Assembly: GCA_958295835.1 (NCBI GenBank)
Contig: OY282378.1
Location: 3,683,694-3,747,693, forward strand
Direction of reading: 5' to 3'
Origin: an uncultured Gammaproteobacteria bacterium
GTDB taxonomy: Bacteria; Pseudomonadota; Gammaproteobacteria; HK1
Length of the DNA: 64,000 nt
Every line of letters begins with the position of its first letter. Position 1 is the stretch's first letter. The notes below the pieces were generated by a model. That model saw only the letters and a program-made list of their open reading frames with translations, did no database searches and was not told where the DNA came from. Below, piece after piece: positions 1 through 8,514 of the stretch. The position numbers were made by a program, and so were the translations under genes.

Positions 1-151
1 ATCCCGACCGCCCGGCCCGCCTTTCTACCCGTTCGGATCAGGCACCGCCATCCCTGTATTTGCAGGGCCGGAAGCCCCGCCGCCCGCGTCCTCCGTGAGA
101 GAACGGGACGAGTTGTAAGGATCGCGCCCGATGACACCGCGCACTCCCCGA

Positions 152-1042
152 TTACGGCAGCGCCTCGCCGCCGTCCACGTCGCCGCCTATCTCGCCGGTA
201 TCGTCCGGCGCCAGAGCAGCATCCCGGAGTTCGGCGAACGACTCCCCGATTCGGAAGGTGCGCCCTCGCCGGCGTTCCGCTTCGATCCACCAATCCGCTC
301 GTGAAGGCTCATCGCGGATGGTGGCGAGCAGATTCGGACGCGCCTTCAAGTAGCAGCAGTCGCAGTTTCCCCGCTCCGAAGCTATACCCAGGTCGAAGGG
401 TTGCGACTGCCAGAAAGCCGCCACGTCTTCACGGGTGACGCGAGCCTCGACCATCGGATAGCCGACCTCACAGGCTTGGTACAAGGCCGGCTTCCACCGC
501 GCCGGCTCATCGAAGCGGAACCCAATCAGCTTCCGCGTTTGGCGACGGGTCAGCCCGTGGCGTTGCCACAGGTAGCGGTCGATCGTGGCTACCTTCAACT
601 CATGCGTGCAGATACGTTCGGTGACGGACGGAAGGAAGCAGCCCATCCCAAGCAGCGCCGCGAAGGGCTCGCCGGCAACGCTCGCCGTGGCGCGGTCCAC
701 GACGACCGCCCGGTACTTCGTCCCGTTGGCTCCGTCCGCTTCGTAGCCAAACTCAAGCCACGTCACAGGCACGTTCCACCGGGCGGACATGGCTTCAACG
801 AAGTCGAGAGTTTCGGCGCGTTCCTTGCCCGTGTTGGCGAAGATTGCTTCCGTGCGGTCCGGCAACCGCCCGCCGTGCGCCATGAGAATCTGCGCGAGCA
901 TGTAGGCACTCGACCGCCCTCCGGAGACGTTGACGACGTGGTACCAGGGAGACGCCGGCGGGACCCGGTACGGGTTCGCCCGCGACCGCGCTTCCTCGCC
1001 GATACCGGAGGCTGGACGGGCCGGGTTCATCGCCTCGCTCAA
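152..1042 (-). CDS. PAPS reductase-family (adenine nucleotide alpha hydrolase) protein
   Basis: 296 aa. The N-terminal PP-loop motif SGGRSSA (residues 40-46) followed by FANTGKE is typical of the PAPS reductase/DndC superfamily, which binds ATP or PAPS. Cysteines in GMGCF, ERICTHE and the GNCDCC cluster near the C-terminus may hold an Fe-S cluster or zinc, as in many phage-borne members. It overlaps ssb by 4 bp, so the two are probably translationally coupled. Housekeeping cysH is unlikely given the phage-like replication neighbours. A role in nucleic-acid thiolation or in overcoming host defence is possible but not shown. The reaction cannot be fixed from sequence alone. Confidence 0.75.
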   Translation of the reverse strand: MSEAMNPARPASGIGEEARSRANPYRVPPASPWYHVVNVSGGRSSAYMLAQILMAHGGRLPDRTEAIFANTGKERAETLDFVEAMSARWNVPVTWLEFGYEADGANGTKYRAVVVDRATASVAGEPFAALLGMGCFLPSVTERICTHELKVATIDRYLWQRHGLTRRQTRKLIGFRFDEPARWKPALYQACEVGYPMVEARVTREDVAAFWQSQPFDLGIASERGNCDCCYLKARPNLLATIRDEPSRADWWIEAERRRGRTFRIGESFAELRDAALAPDDTGEIGGDVDGGEALP

Positions 1043-1569
1043 AACGGAATGTCGTCGTCGAAGTCCGCGGGCGCACCGGCAGGACGCGCCGCCGGACTGC
1101 GAGCCTCCCGGTAGCCGCCGCCCTCACCCGCGCCCGCGGCAGGCCACATCCGCCCGCCGGCATCGTCGCCGTGCCTCCGGACGTCGTCGCGGTCCCGGCC
1201 GGCGCCCTCACCCTTCGCCTTGCGCCTCCCGCCGCCCGGGCGGACGGTCCGGGCAGACACCAGCGCATCGGCGACGATCTGCCACTGTTCCCGTTCCTCG
1301 CCGTCGCGCGACTGGAACCGGCTGAATTGCAGCCGACCGGACACGCTCACCGGATCACCCTTCGAGTGTCCGACCAGGGATTCGGCCACCCGCCCGAAGG
1401 CCGTCACCCGAAGCCACAGCGTTTCCGTGGCGCCGTCTTCCGCCCCTTGCGAGCGGTCCGGCACGTCTACCGCGAGGCTGGCCGTGGCCATCGGCTTTCC
1501 CGTGCGGGTTGCGTGTTCGTGCGGGTCACTGCCGAGCCGACCGTAGACGGCCAGGGTTGCGTTGCTCAT
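1039..1569 (-). CDS. ssb: Single-stranded DNA-binding protein
   Basis: 176 aa from the ATG at 1569. The OB-fold shows the SSB pattern: a VYGRLGSDP opening, LWLRVTAFGR in the middle strand and VSVSGRLQFSRF. A Gly/Arg/Ala-rich linker follows, then the acidic tip DDDIPF, the peptide by which SSBs recruit replication and repair partners. It coats single-stranded DNA during replication of the element. The start is set by homology and by a 4-bp ATGA overlap with the upstream 60-aa gene; an upstream in-frame extension lacks SSB character. It also overlaps the downstream PAPS-reductase-like gene by 4 bp. Confidence 0.9.
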   Translation of the reverse strand: MSNATLAVYGRLGSDPHEHATRTGKPMATASLAVDVPDRSQGAEDGATETLWLRVTAFGRVAESLVGHSKGDPVSVSGRLQFSRFQSRDGEEREQWQIVADALVSARTVRPGGGRRKAKGEGAGRDRDDVRRHGDDAGGRMWPAAGAGEGGGYREARSPAARPAGAPADFDDDIPF

Positions 1570-1748
1570 GTCGCTACTCCCTCCGTCGCGATCGGCGCCG
1601 GCCCGTCCGCCAAGCGCCGGCGCAGCATGGCGATCGCGATCTCCGCATCGCGCGCCGTCCACCCCGCCGATCTCCACGTGTCCGGGCCTCCGAGCCACCA
1701 CGCCAGAGCCGCCCGGTCCCGCTCGCGTGCTTCGTCGTCATACGCCAT
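1566..1748 (-). CDS. Small hypothetical protein of the element
   Basis: 60 aa, rich in Ala, Arg and Trp (ALAWWLGGPDTW), with no family I recognise. The stop overlaps the ssb start by 4 bp and the frame fits the compact minus-strand operon, which is the main support that it is real. The C-terminal half (ARDAEIAIAMLRRRLADG) would form an amphipathic helix. Function unknown. Confidence 0.55.
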   Translation of the reverse strand: MAYDDEARERDRAALAWWLGGPDTWRSAGWTARDAEIAIAMLRRRLADGPAPIATEGVAT

Positions 1749-1760
1749 TGCTCGCCTCCC

Positions 1761-2003
1761 TCATCCCGTGCCGGGGTTCGCGCCGATGGCGACGTCCTCG
1801 CCGGCCAGCAGTCCCGCACGTCGATACAGGGACCGGCGCTTGCGCCAGCGCTCGCGTTCGGCCTCCGTCGCATCCTCCGGCGGCTCCGCCCGTACCAGGG
1901 CCGCCGCGGTCTTCGCGTCGCCCGCGAGCACCGCGCGGGTGAACGCCTCGTTGCGTTCCGACTGGCAGGCCGGGACCTCTACCGCCTGTCCGTTGTGCCT
2001 CAT
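1761..2003 (-). CDS. Small hypothetical protein of the element
   Basis: 80 aa, highly charged and mostly helical in character (Glu/Arg-rich around EATEAERERWRKRR). It overlaps the upstream gene by 4 bp (2000-2003) and ends 12 bp before the next gene starts, consistent with a co-translated operon. No recognisable domain. It is interpreted as a real accessory gene of the replication module because of spacing and coding direction only. Confidence 0.5.
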   Translation of the reverse strand: MRHNGQAVEVPACQSERNEAFTRAVLAGDAKTAAALVRAEPPEDATEAERERWRKRRSLYRRAGLLAGEDVAIGANPGTG

Positions 2004-2605
2004 CGCTCCGTCCCTCCCAGGACCTCAAGCCAAGGTGTCTCAAGCCATCCGTTCGCAGCGTGAAGCTGCCCTTCGTCGTCCGCCTGGACCGTCACCGCGC
2101 CCACGTCGCCCCGGTCCCCGGCCCGGAACACCGCGCCGCCGATCGGCCCGACTGTCGATCGAGCCTCCGGTGACGGGAAGCCGCGCGCGTCGAGTGCAAC
2201 GAGGGTCAGGGCCGCGAGCTCGCTATCGGCGAGGCTGGACGCAGGCCGCCAGGCGAACACCACGGCGCCGGCCGCTCCGGGAGGGAGTCCGTACCACCCC
2301 GCCGCGGAATCACTCTCAGGGGCGGCTTCACGGGCGAGCCACCGAACGGACTGCGCCGGCAACGGAACGCGAACATGCCGACCGGGCCAGCACCCGCACC
2401 GGCTCAGGTAGACGCGGGCCGGGGTCATGTCGGCGCATGTCGCGGCCTCCCACAGTCGAGACACCGCGGGAAGTGCGGACAAATCCGCGTCCGTCGTGTG
2501 CGCACTTCGAGCACCCGTCAGCGCCGCGTAGCCGTCGAGCACGGCCCGGACCTCACTCGGCGCCGGAAGGCTTCGATGCCTGTATTTGTAGCGTCTACTC
2601 GCCAT
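2000..2605 (-). CDS. Hypothetical protein of the element (201 aa)
   Basis: Start placed at the ATG at 2605 (MASRRYKYRHRSLPAP), 11 bp inside the end of the ATPase gene, as expected in this overlapping operon; a longer frame upstream lies within ATPase coding sequence. The protein has a basic N-terminus and two possible metal-binding cysteines in LSRCGCWPGRH. No known family is recognised. Its position between a helicase-like ATPase and SSB suggests a replication or regulatory accessory role, which is inference. Confidence 0.55.
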   Translation of the reverse strand: MASRRYKYRHRSLPAPSEVRAVLDGYAALTGARSAHTTDADLSALPAVSRLWEAATCADMTPARVYLSRCGCWPGRHVRVPLPAQSVRWLAREAAPESDSAAGWYGLPPGAAGAVVFAWRPASSLADSELAALTLVALDARGFPSPEARSTVGPIGGAVFRAGDRGDVGAVTVQADDEGQLHAANGWLETPWLEVLGGTER

Positions 2606-4541
2606 CACTGCGCCTCCGGTACGCCTCGCCCGCGGTCGGCTCGCCGGGCGATTCGGCGGGTACTTCCTTCCCGTTGCCCGACAAGGGGCGCGAAATTGCG
2701 TCATTTGCGTCACACCCGTCACCAGAAGCCTTTTTCGCGTCACCGATTCCGTCACCGATTCCGTCACGACCGGAAGCGCCCCGGGCAGCAGATTCCGCCT
2801 GTGGTGACGGATGTGACGGATGTGACGGAAAATTGCGCCCATCTTCGGCCCGGCGGGAAATGACGATGCGCCGATGCCGGCCGTCTCGCTCCCAGTCAAT
2901 CTCGATCCCCGCGGGCCGGAGGGCCGACTTCGACCGATTCAGTCTCCGGCTCAGGACTTGCCCGTTGGTCGGCCATTCCTTCCCCTTCGTCACGGGCTCG
3001 CCAGCAATCGGCTCCAACACCCTCAGCAGCTCGGTTGCCGTGCCCTCCCACGATTCACGGTCCTGCATCAGTTCGCGGATCGCACTCGCTACCGGGTTGG
3101 CGTCGATTACGGACTCGACGGCATCGGCGCGGTTGCCCATGTACGCCCGCATGAACGCGCCTTCCGGGAAGATGGCGGACTCGCAGGCGACCGCCCACAT
3201 TGCGAAGTCCGCCATTCGCGGAAGACGGTCGAGCCTGACGTCCGGAAGACGCCTCACCCCTTCGACGAGCGCATTGAGCAGGGCGCCGAGAATGCGCGGG
3301 CGAGCCTCCTCGAACCGCGCCCACAACTCGGCCTCCGGCTTGCGGTCCGCCTCGCGAATCGCGCTCAGGGTCAGGAAGATGGCTCGGTCCGCGAGATCGC
3401 CGCGGGCGACGACTTCGTCGATGCCGTTCAGGATCAGCGGCCGTTCAGCGCTGATCACGACCTCCTCATCGTCGGTGTAGAGCTCGCGCGCCGCGAAGCC
3501 GCCGCCCGTCGAGAGTCGGCACAGGGCATCCGACAACCAGGTGGGAACCCCGCCCAGGTTGTCGAAGGCGAGCACGTGCCCGTTTCGCGCCGCGATGAAC
3601 AGGTCTTGTTCGTTGCGCGGAACCGAACGAAGCGGCGCCTCGCACGGATCGACGAGGGCGCGAAGCATCCGGGCGCAGGTGCTCTTGGCGGAGCCTTGCT
3701 CGCCGGTGAGCACCAGCACCGGGTACGGCCCTTCGTCGCGCAACGCCGCCAGCACCCAGGCCACGGCGAGGATGAAGTCATCATCGGCCGCGAGATTGAG
3801 AAGCTGGCGAAGGTCGTCGATATGGTCGCCGGGTGTCGGCTCCGGCAGTTTGAGCATGGTCCGCGAGCGGGTGAACGGCACGGGCGGACGATCGACGATC
3901 CGCCATCCCTTCGCGTCTACCTCGATCGCCCGCCATGCCGGATCGCACAGGTCGAGATACAGGGAACCGTTCGCCGTCCCGACTCGCCGATAGACCTTGC
4001 GCTCCGGTCCCTCGAAGCGCGCCTTCGCCTGGATTGTGTCTCGGGCCGATTGCAGCGCCTCGTTGTTCGGGGCGCCGCCGTGTTCCTTGAAGTATCGAAG
4101 CTGAAGCCACTGACGGAATCCGCGCGAGCGCACGGGCCACGTCTCGCAATGCCCGGTATTCTCGATCTCGGCGAAAGTACCCTCGCCATCGTGAAACAGC
4201 GTGCATCCGCCTTCGGCGATGCTGATCAACTGATTGGCTTGTGTCGGGCGCCCATCCCCTCCGTCACCCGCCCCGGTCAACTTGTCAAACTCTCCGTTCG
4301 GGAAGTCAGCGAGTTCCTTGAACGCCTGCCGCAAGGTCGCGCGGTCGGCATTCGATAGTTTGGCGAACGCCTCTTTATACTGGAACGGCGTACCGTGAAC
4401 CTCCCTCGTGCGCTCTATCAGGTCTTTGGGAAAGCCGCCATTCTTGAAAATCTGAACCGTCGCTTTCCGAAGCGCGGCTTCGGCCTTTGTCGCTTCGACC
4501 TTCACCGCCTTCTCCGTCGCCGCTTCCTTGCGCGTGCTCAT
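2595..4541 (-). CDS. Phage-type replicative helicase/ATPase
   Basis: 648 aa from the ATG at 4541 (MSTRKEAATEKAVKVEA). P-loop GEQGSAKS lies at residues 280-287, a Walker-B-like VLAFDNL at about 323-329, and a sensor-like PLILNGI at about 368-374. This is the layout of the P-loop ATPases that pair with phage and satellite primases, with a long N-terminal domain before the ATPase core. The start overlaps the end of the Toprim primase by 4 bp, which strongly suggests a primase-helicase pair. The last roughly 60 residues are low complexity (Gly/Asp/Ser/Pro) and are encoded by short direct repeats, so they are probably not part of the folded enzyme. Confidence 0.75.
   Translation of the reverse strand: MSTRKEAATEKAVKVEATKAEAALRKATVQIFKNGGFPKDLIERTREVHGTPFQYKEAFAKLSNADRATLRQAFKELADFPNGEFDKLTGAGDGGDGRPTQANQLISIAEGGCTLFHDGEGTFAEIENTGHCETWPVRSRGFRQWLQLRYFKEHGGAPNNEALQSARDTIQAKARFEGPERKVYRRVGTANGSLYLDLCDPAWRAIEVDAKGWRIVDRPPVPFTRSRTMLKLPEPTPGDHIDDLRQLLNLAADDDFILAVAWVLAALRDEGPYPVLVLTGEQGSAKSTCARMLRALVDPCEAPLRSVPRNEQDLFIAARNGHVLAFDNLGGVPTWLSDALCRLSTGGGFAARELYTDDEEVVISAERPLILNGIDEVVARGDLADRAIFLTLSAIREADRKPEAELWARFEEARPRILGALLNALVEGVRRLPDVRLDRLPRMADFAMWAVACESAIFPEGAFMRAYMGNRADAVESVIDANPVASAIRELMQDRESWEGTATELLRVLEPIAGEPVTKGKEWPTNGQVLSRRLNRSKSALRPAGIEIDWERDGRHRRIVISRRAEDGRNFPSHPSHPSPQAESAARGASGRDGIGDGIGDAKKASGDGCDANDAISRPLSGNGKEVPAESPGEPTAGEAYRRRSDGE
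2739..2830. repeat. Clustered GTGACGG/CCGTCAC repeats, possible iterons
   Basis: On the + strand a 12-bp unit GTCACCGATTCC is repeated about 2.5 times at 2739-2769. A 9-bp unit GTGACGGAT/A is repeated three times at 2804-2830 in the opposite sense, so both blocks share the core GTGACGG or its complement. They lie inside the 3' end of the helicase gene, where they encode Ser-His-Pro and Gly-Asp repeats. Iteron-like clusters beside a replication gene can mark an origin; here that is a suggestion only, since coding repeats could also arise by slippage. Confidence 0.5.
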
Positions 4542-5482
4542 GTTGCCTCCCGTGCCAGCAACAGCACGTCGTTCCAGTCGCCGATGAAGGGCGGAAGTTG
4601 TATCTCGACCTCGCGGCCTTCGGCTTCGAGTCGTTCGGCGAGCGCCGCCGCGGCAAGCTGGCCGGCACCATCGAAATCCTTGTCCGCAGCGATCACCACG
4701 TCGCGAACGTGCTCCGGTAACTCGATCGCCGTCAGCCCGGACGTGGCGATGGCAGCCCACCCCGGAAGGTCGAACAGCGCCATCGCCGCCGCGGTCGTTT
4801 CGATGCCTTCGCCCACGAGCAGGCGCCCGTGCTCCGGCTCGCCCAGACGGACCGCCCCGCCGGCGGTACTCCCGAGACTGGCGCGGGCGGGTTCGACGTT
4901 GGCCTTGCCGGCGCCGGAGCGGTCCAGGTAGATCCGATGCACGGCGAGGAAGCCGCCGCGAACGTCCTGTACACCGGCAACCAAGCAGGGGAAGCGCCCA
5001 GGTGCTTGCGGATGCGTCAGGGCCGGAGAGAAGCGCAGGGAGGGCGCTACGGCGACATGCCCGACTCCCCGAGCGTGCAGGTAGCGTTCCGCGATGGTGC
5101 CGGCCAGCGGGCGGGTTGCGTCCCAGACTCGACGAGCGGCGCCCGTGGTATCGCGCGGCTTCGAGCTCGGGGCCGATCCGGTCCGCCGCGAGCTCGCCGG
5201 CGCCCGGAAATCGTTTCCGTTCGCGCGCCGCTTTTCGCCGGTCCGCTCCGGGAAGACCTCCTGCAGAATCGCCCCGAACGCCTTGCCCCGCACGTCCGCC
5301 GGCTGGCCGTCGATACATCCGCGGCAGCCCACCAGCGCGCCGGCAGGTCCACGCCTCACATGAAAGCGGTCCGTTCCGCCGCATGACGGGCACGGCCCGA
5401 ACCACTCACCGCCGGAGCGCAGCAGATCGAGCCGGGCGGCCCATTCGTCGGCAGTCGGCAGGGGTTCACGGGCCGCGTTCAC
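4538..5482 (-). CDS. Toprim-domain DNA primase
   Basis: 314 aa using the GTG at 5482, which overlaps the stop of the upstream zinc-ribbon gene as GTGA. The N-terminus has a zinc-finger pair (CPSC at residues 31-34, then CRGC about 20 residues later), as in phage P4/T7-type primases that recognise priming sites. The C-terminal half has the Toprim signature: LLVGEGIETTAAAMAL with the catalytic Glu, then VVIAADKDFDG with the metal-binding Asp residues. It makes RNA primers for element replication together with the overlapping downstream helicase. Confidence 0.8.
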   Translation of the reverse strand: MNAAREPLPTADEWAARLDLLRSGGEWFGPCPSCGGTDRFHVRRGPAGALVGCRGCIDGQPADVRGKAFGAILQEVFPERTGEKRRANGNDFRAPASSRRTGSAPSSKPRDTTGAARRVWDATRPLAGTIAERYLHARGVGHVAVAPSLRFSPALTHPQAPGRFPCLVAGVQDVRGGFLAVHRIYLDRSGAGKANVEPARASLGSTAGGAVRLGEPEHGRLLVGEGIETTAAAMALFDLPGWAAIATSGLTAIELPEHVRDVVIAADKDFDGAGQLAAAALAERLEAEGREVEIQLPPFIGDWNDVLLLAREAT

Positions 5483-5721
5483 GCCCCGCTCCGATCGAGC
5501 TTCGAGAGCGCCCGATACGCCTTGCGGTTGCCGGTGAAGACGCGCATCCAGCCGGCGCACGTCACACACAGGCCACGCCACCAGGGAACCCGGGCGCCGC
5601 AGTTGCGGCAGCGCTTCCAGAGATTGCAGGGCTGGCCTACACTGCTGGCCGCCGCACGCTCGCGCGGTCTCTCCGGCGCCCGGTCCGCTCCGCCAGCGGC
5701 CGGGCGCTTTTCTTTGCGCAC
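5479..5721 (-). CDS. Small zinc-ribbon protein
   Basis: 80 aa. Two knuckles, CRNCGARVPWW and LCVTCAGW (C-x2-C ... C-x2-C), predict a zinc ribbon; the N-terminal 30 residues are Arg/Ala-rich and probably disordered. The stop overlaps the primase GTG start. Such small zinc proteins occur among early phage genes, but its partner and role are unknown. Confidence 0.6.
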   Translation of the reverse strand: MRKEKRPAAGGADRAPERPRERAAASSVGQPCNLWKRCRNCGARVPWWRGLCVTCAGWMRVFTGNRKAYRALSKLDRSGA

Positions 5722-5724
5722 GAC

Positions 5725-6018
5725 TCACCCCGCCGCCGCGCGGGATTCACGGCGCAACTCCTCAAACTCCCGCCGGCGTTGCTCGTGTTCGGCCGCCCGG
5801 TCCGCCGGATCGACGATGCGCGAGTCGAGAAAAGCGTTGAGATCGGCGCCGCGGTAGAGAACGCGATTGCCGTATTTCGTGTAGCGAGGGCCGCGGCCTT
5901 GCCACCGCCACGTCGCCAAGGTGCCGCGCGACGCGATCGTGTCGAGCTCGGGGTCACCGGGCCGGTAGTAGCGGTTCTCATCGAACCGCGCGGCCGGGGA
6001 AGGGTCTTTCGTGGTCAT
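5725..6018 (-). CDS. AlpA/MerR-like helix-turn-helix protein
   Basis: 97 aa from the ATG at 6018 (MTTKDPSPAARF). The segment LDTIASRGTLATWRWQGRGPRYTKYGNRVLYRGADLNAFL, taken as a whole, matches the HTH_17/excisionase fold: recognition helix, a GP-containing wing, and a Y-R-x-x-DL ending. Proteins of this type act as excisionases or as regulators of integrase genes. It sits between the integrase end and the replication genes, in line with that role. A charged coiled-coil tail (HEQRRREFEELRRES) follows. Positions above are residues about 25-65. Confidence 0.7.
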   Translation of the reverse strand: MTTKDPSPAARFDENRYYRPGDPELDTIASRGTLATWRWQGRGPRYTKYGNRVLYRGADLNAFLDSRIVDPADRAAEHEQRRREFEELRRESRAAAG

Positions 6019-6154
6019 TGGCGAATCCTCCGCGTTCGATTGGGAACGTGGAGGATCGGGGCCAGCCTTGCGGCTTGCATGGAGAACAATTCGGAAGGAA
6101 TATTCCCCACGAACGGCGATGTGCTTGCGCGAGCGCCCCGCCGAAGGCCACTGC

Positions 6155-6979
6155 TTACCTTTTCTGCTTCTTCCAATCCCTCCAAACGTCCCTTGCCGCG
6201 GCATACGTCACGCGCTTGCCCGTCGCCTTCTCGATTGCATCGCACGCGGAATTCGGCAGGGATGCGTCGTTGCGCGTTGCACACATGCCTTCGGCTTCGA
6301 GTCTCCTGACCGCGGCGACGATTGCCCGGTCCCGGAGTGCGTTCCCGCCCTTCGAGCGCTTTCCGCGACGCGGAAGCGATCCCGCCATGTCGTCAGCTAT
6401 CCACCCGCGCAGCGCACCGCCGAGCCGTCGCGGGTTCGTCCGCAGGATCAGCTCTCCGGCTTTGCGGAGTGCTTCGCGGTGGACGCGACTGGATGCGGCT
6501 TTCTCAATGCACCGCCCAACGACGTTTTCATCGAGCCACACGGCACGGAGCTTCGTATTCCTGTCGATGAATCTGTAGGTGTCGCCGGCAACAAGGGGCG
6601 GTTGATGCCCGCCGGCGATCGTGAAGAAGCTCGCCACAAGCCAATCGCGCAGGCCTTCAAAGTCCACCGAGCCCGGCCAATGTGCGAGCCAGTGACGCGC
6701 GATGCTGACGGCATCATCGGGGTTGATGGGCCGGCCGATCCGCTTCCGCTTCCAGCGGACCGTTTCCAAGGTAAGCTCGCCGTACCCGCCGTATCTTTCG
6801 GGCTCGCTGTCACCCGGCCAACGAAACAAGTTTACGTCGATGAAGCGAAGTCGGCGCCAGCCATCCGGCAGTTCGGTAAAAAGGTGGAAAAGTCCGGGCG
6901 CATACCCGGGAAGCCATTGCTCGGTCCGCGCCCCGAACAACATATCCGTCAGCGATGGCGAGCCGGTAGACTTGTCCAC
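6155..6979 (-). CDS. Hypothetical protein of the element (274 aa)
   Basis: No family recognised. The protein is soluble, with a Trp-rich N-terminal half and a basic C-terminal half that includes a Lys/Arg patch (LPRRGKRSKGGN) and ends in WRDWKKQKR. It stands alone between the integrase (140 bp away) and the HTH gene (136 bp away), so it may have its own promoter. A DNA-related role would fit the basic C-terminus but is not shown. Confidence 0.55.
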   Translation of the reverse strand: MDKSTGSPSLTDMLFGARTEQWLPGYAPGLFHLFTELPDGWRRLRFIDVNLFRWPGDSEPERYGGYGELTLETVRWKRKRIGRPINPDDAVSIARHWLAHWPGSVDFEGLRDWLVASFFTIAGGHQPPLVAGDTYRFIDRNTKLRAVWLDENVVGRCIEKAASSRVHREALRKAGELILRTNPRRLGGALRGWIADDMAGSLPRRGKRSKGGNALRDRAIVAAVRRLEAEGMCATRNDASLPNSACDAIEKATGKRVTYAAARDVWRDWKKQKR

Positions 6980-7119
6980 GTCGATGATCTCCCTTGCCAG
7001 GGTTCACGACACCGCGGCGGGTCCGGGTTGTGCCGGCCCGCCGCACCTTCACCGCTTGACTGCCTTCGCCGGCGCGCTCAATGGCGCCGTCCCATTCGTC
7101 CCGGAGGGGGGGGTAGCCT

Positions 7120-8337
7120 TCATCGGACCGCTCCCCGCCGCGCGTCGAGGCTCACCACGTCCGCCGGTTGCGCACCGCCGAGTTGCGCCGCGATGGTCGC
7201 GCCGATGGCCTCTTGCGCGTCCCGAACCGCGGCGCCGGCGTGCCGAACGTAGCGGTCCGCCATCGCCGTTGTCTTGTGCCCGAGCAGATCTCGGAGCACG
7301 TGCGCACCGAGTCCCGAGCCGGCCGCCCGCGTCATGACGGTACGGCGCAAGTCGTGAAGCCGCGCGTCCGGCACGCCGGCATCCGCCGCGACGGCCGCGA
7401 AGACGCCCCGCGCGGTCTTGTAGCTCACCGGCGCCTCACGTCCGGCCCGCACGCCGGTGGTGAAGACCCACTCGTTGATGCGCGGCAGGCTCGCGAGCAG
7501 TTCGAGCGCCGCGGCCGGGAGTCCGTGCACCCGCCGCCCCGTCTTCGTCTTCGGCAGCACCACGGCGCCGTTCTCCGGCTGGACGTGCGCCCACTGCATC
7601 CCGAGCACTTCGGAGATCCGTAGCCCGGTCAGCGCCGCGAAGCGGATCGCCGCCACGGGCGCGGGTTTCGCTTCCTCCGCCCGGGCGAGGGCATCGCCGA
7701 GCGCCGCCAGTTCGGACGGGGAAAGCACGCGGTCACGAGGCTCCTCGACGGAGCGCTCGATGCCGCGGGCGGGGTTGGTGTGTTGGGGCCGGAGCTCCCA
7801 ATGCTCGAACAGGGTGAACAGCCTGGACGCCAAGGCGAGGATGCGGTTCCGGGCAACCGGCGAGAGATCCCGGACCATGCGTGCCACGTCGTGCCGGGTC
7901 ACGTCTTCGATGCGGCGCTTGCCGAGTGCCGGGCGGATATGCCGATCCGCCTGCCATCGGTATTCACGGACCGTGCGCTCCGTCAGTCGCTCGGTGGCGA
8001 TGCGGGCCGGCGCGTGCTCGCCGAAGAACCGATCGATGCCGCCGTTCACGGTCGGCGCTTCACGCGCTTCCTGCCGGCGGGTCAGCGGATCGCTCTCACC
8101 GGCACGGATGCGGGCGAGCTCGGCGCCGGCGCGTTGACGCGCCTCGCGCAACGAGATCTCGCTCACCCGCGCCAGGACGCCCCGCCGCCGCCGTCCGTGC
8201 ATCCGGTAGTCGAGCACGTAGGCTTTCGAGCCCGCCGGCGTGATGCGGACTCCCAACCCCTTCACTTGCGCATCCCAGAGGAAGCGTTGCCTCGGGCCGG
8301 GTTGCGCGTCGCGGATGGTGCGTTCAGTCAGATTCAT
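7120..8337 (-). CDS. int: Tyrosine-type site-specific integrase
   Basis: 405 aa. The N-terminal arm-binding domain is of the DUF4102/P4-integrase kind (KGLGVRITPAGSKAYVLDYR); the C-terminal catalytic domain carries the full set of residues: Arg240 in TGLRISEVL, H-x-x-R at 328-331 in HDLRRT, His354 in LGHKTT and the nucleophile Tyr363 in DRYVRHAG. It recombines attP with the 3' end of a tRNA gene. The gene starts 177 bp from the tRNA-Thr fragment, the usual place for a tRNA-targeting integrase. No frameshift or missing residue is seen, so it should be functional. Confidence 0.92.
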   Translation of the reverse strand: MNLTERTIRDAQPGPRQRFLWDAQVKGLGVRITPAGSKAYVLDYRMHGRRRRGVLARVSEISLREARQRAGAELARIRAGESDPLTRRQEAREAPTVNGGIDRFFGEHAPARIATERLTERTVREYRWQADRHIRPALGKRRIEDVTRHDVARMVRDLSPVARNRILALASRLFTLFEHWELRPQHTNPARGIERSVEEPRDRVLSPSELAALGDALARAEEAKPAPVAAIRFAALTGLRISEVLGMQWAHVQPENGAVVLPKTKTGRRVHGLPAAALELLASLPRINEWVFTTGVRAGREAPVSYKTARGVFAAVAADAGVPDARLHDLRRTVMTRAAGSGLGAHVLRDLLGHKTTAMADRYVRHAGAAVRDAQEAIGATIAAQLGGAQPADVVSLDARRGAVR

Positions 8338-8357
8338 GCCGTTGTCTCCCTTCGCGT

Positions 8358-8387
8358 GTCACCACTATGTCACCACTATGTCACCAC
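8358..8387. repeat. 11-bp direct repeats upstream of int
   Basis: The unit GTCACCACTAT occurs twice in tandem (8358-8368, 8369-8379) followed by a partial third copy GTCACCAC. It lies just upstream of the integrase start and about 130 bp from the attachment site. Direct repeats in this position are often integrase arm-type sites or HTH-regulator operators; which of the two cannot be decided here. Confidence 0.5.
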
Positions 8388-8514
8388 AGCGCCACGATAC
8401 GGATTGACCGCCGTTGATGCAACAAGCACGCGAAGGGCACGTAACAGCTTGTTTTCACGTGGTTAACTGAACGCGCGAGATTGTGATAGAATTGGCGAGA
8501 AGAGTAGATTGCAA

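Noticed and set aside
51..66. Hairpin CCCTGTATTTGCAGGG as a terminator
   Set aside because: Short stem with almost no loop and no T-run; too weak to call.
1171..3480. Long plus-strand open frame across the element genes
   Set aside because: Arg/Ser/Pro-rich translation with no domain, opposite to SSB and helicase coding sequence.
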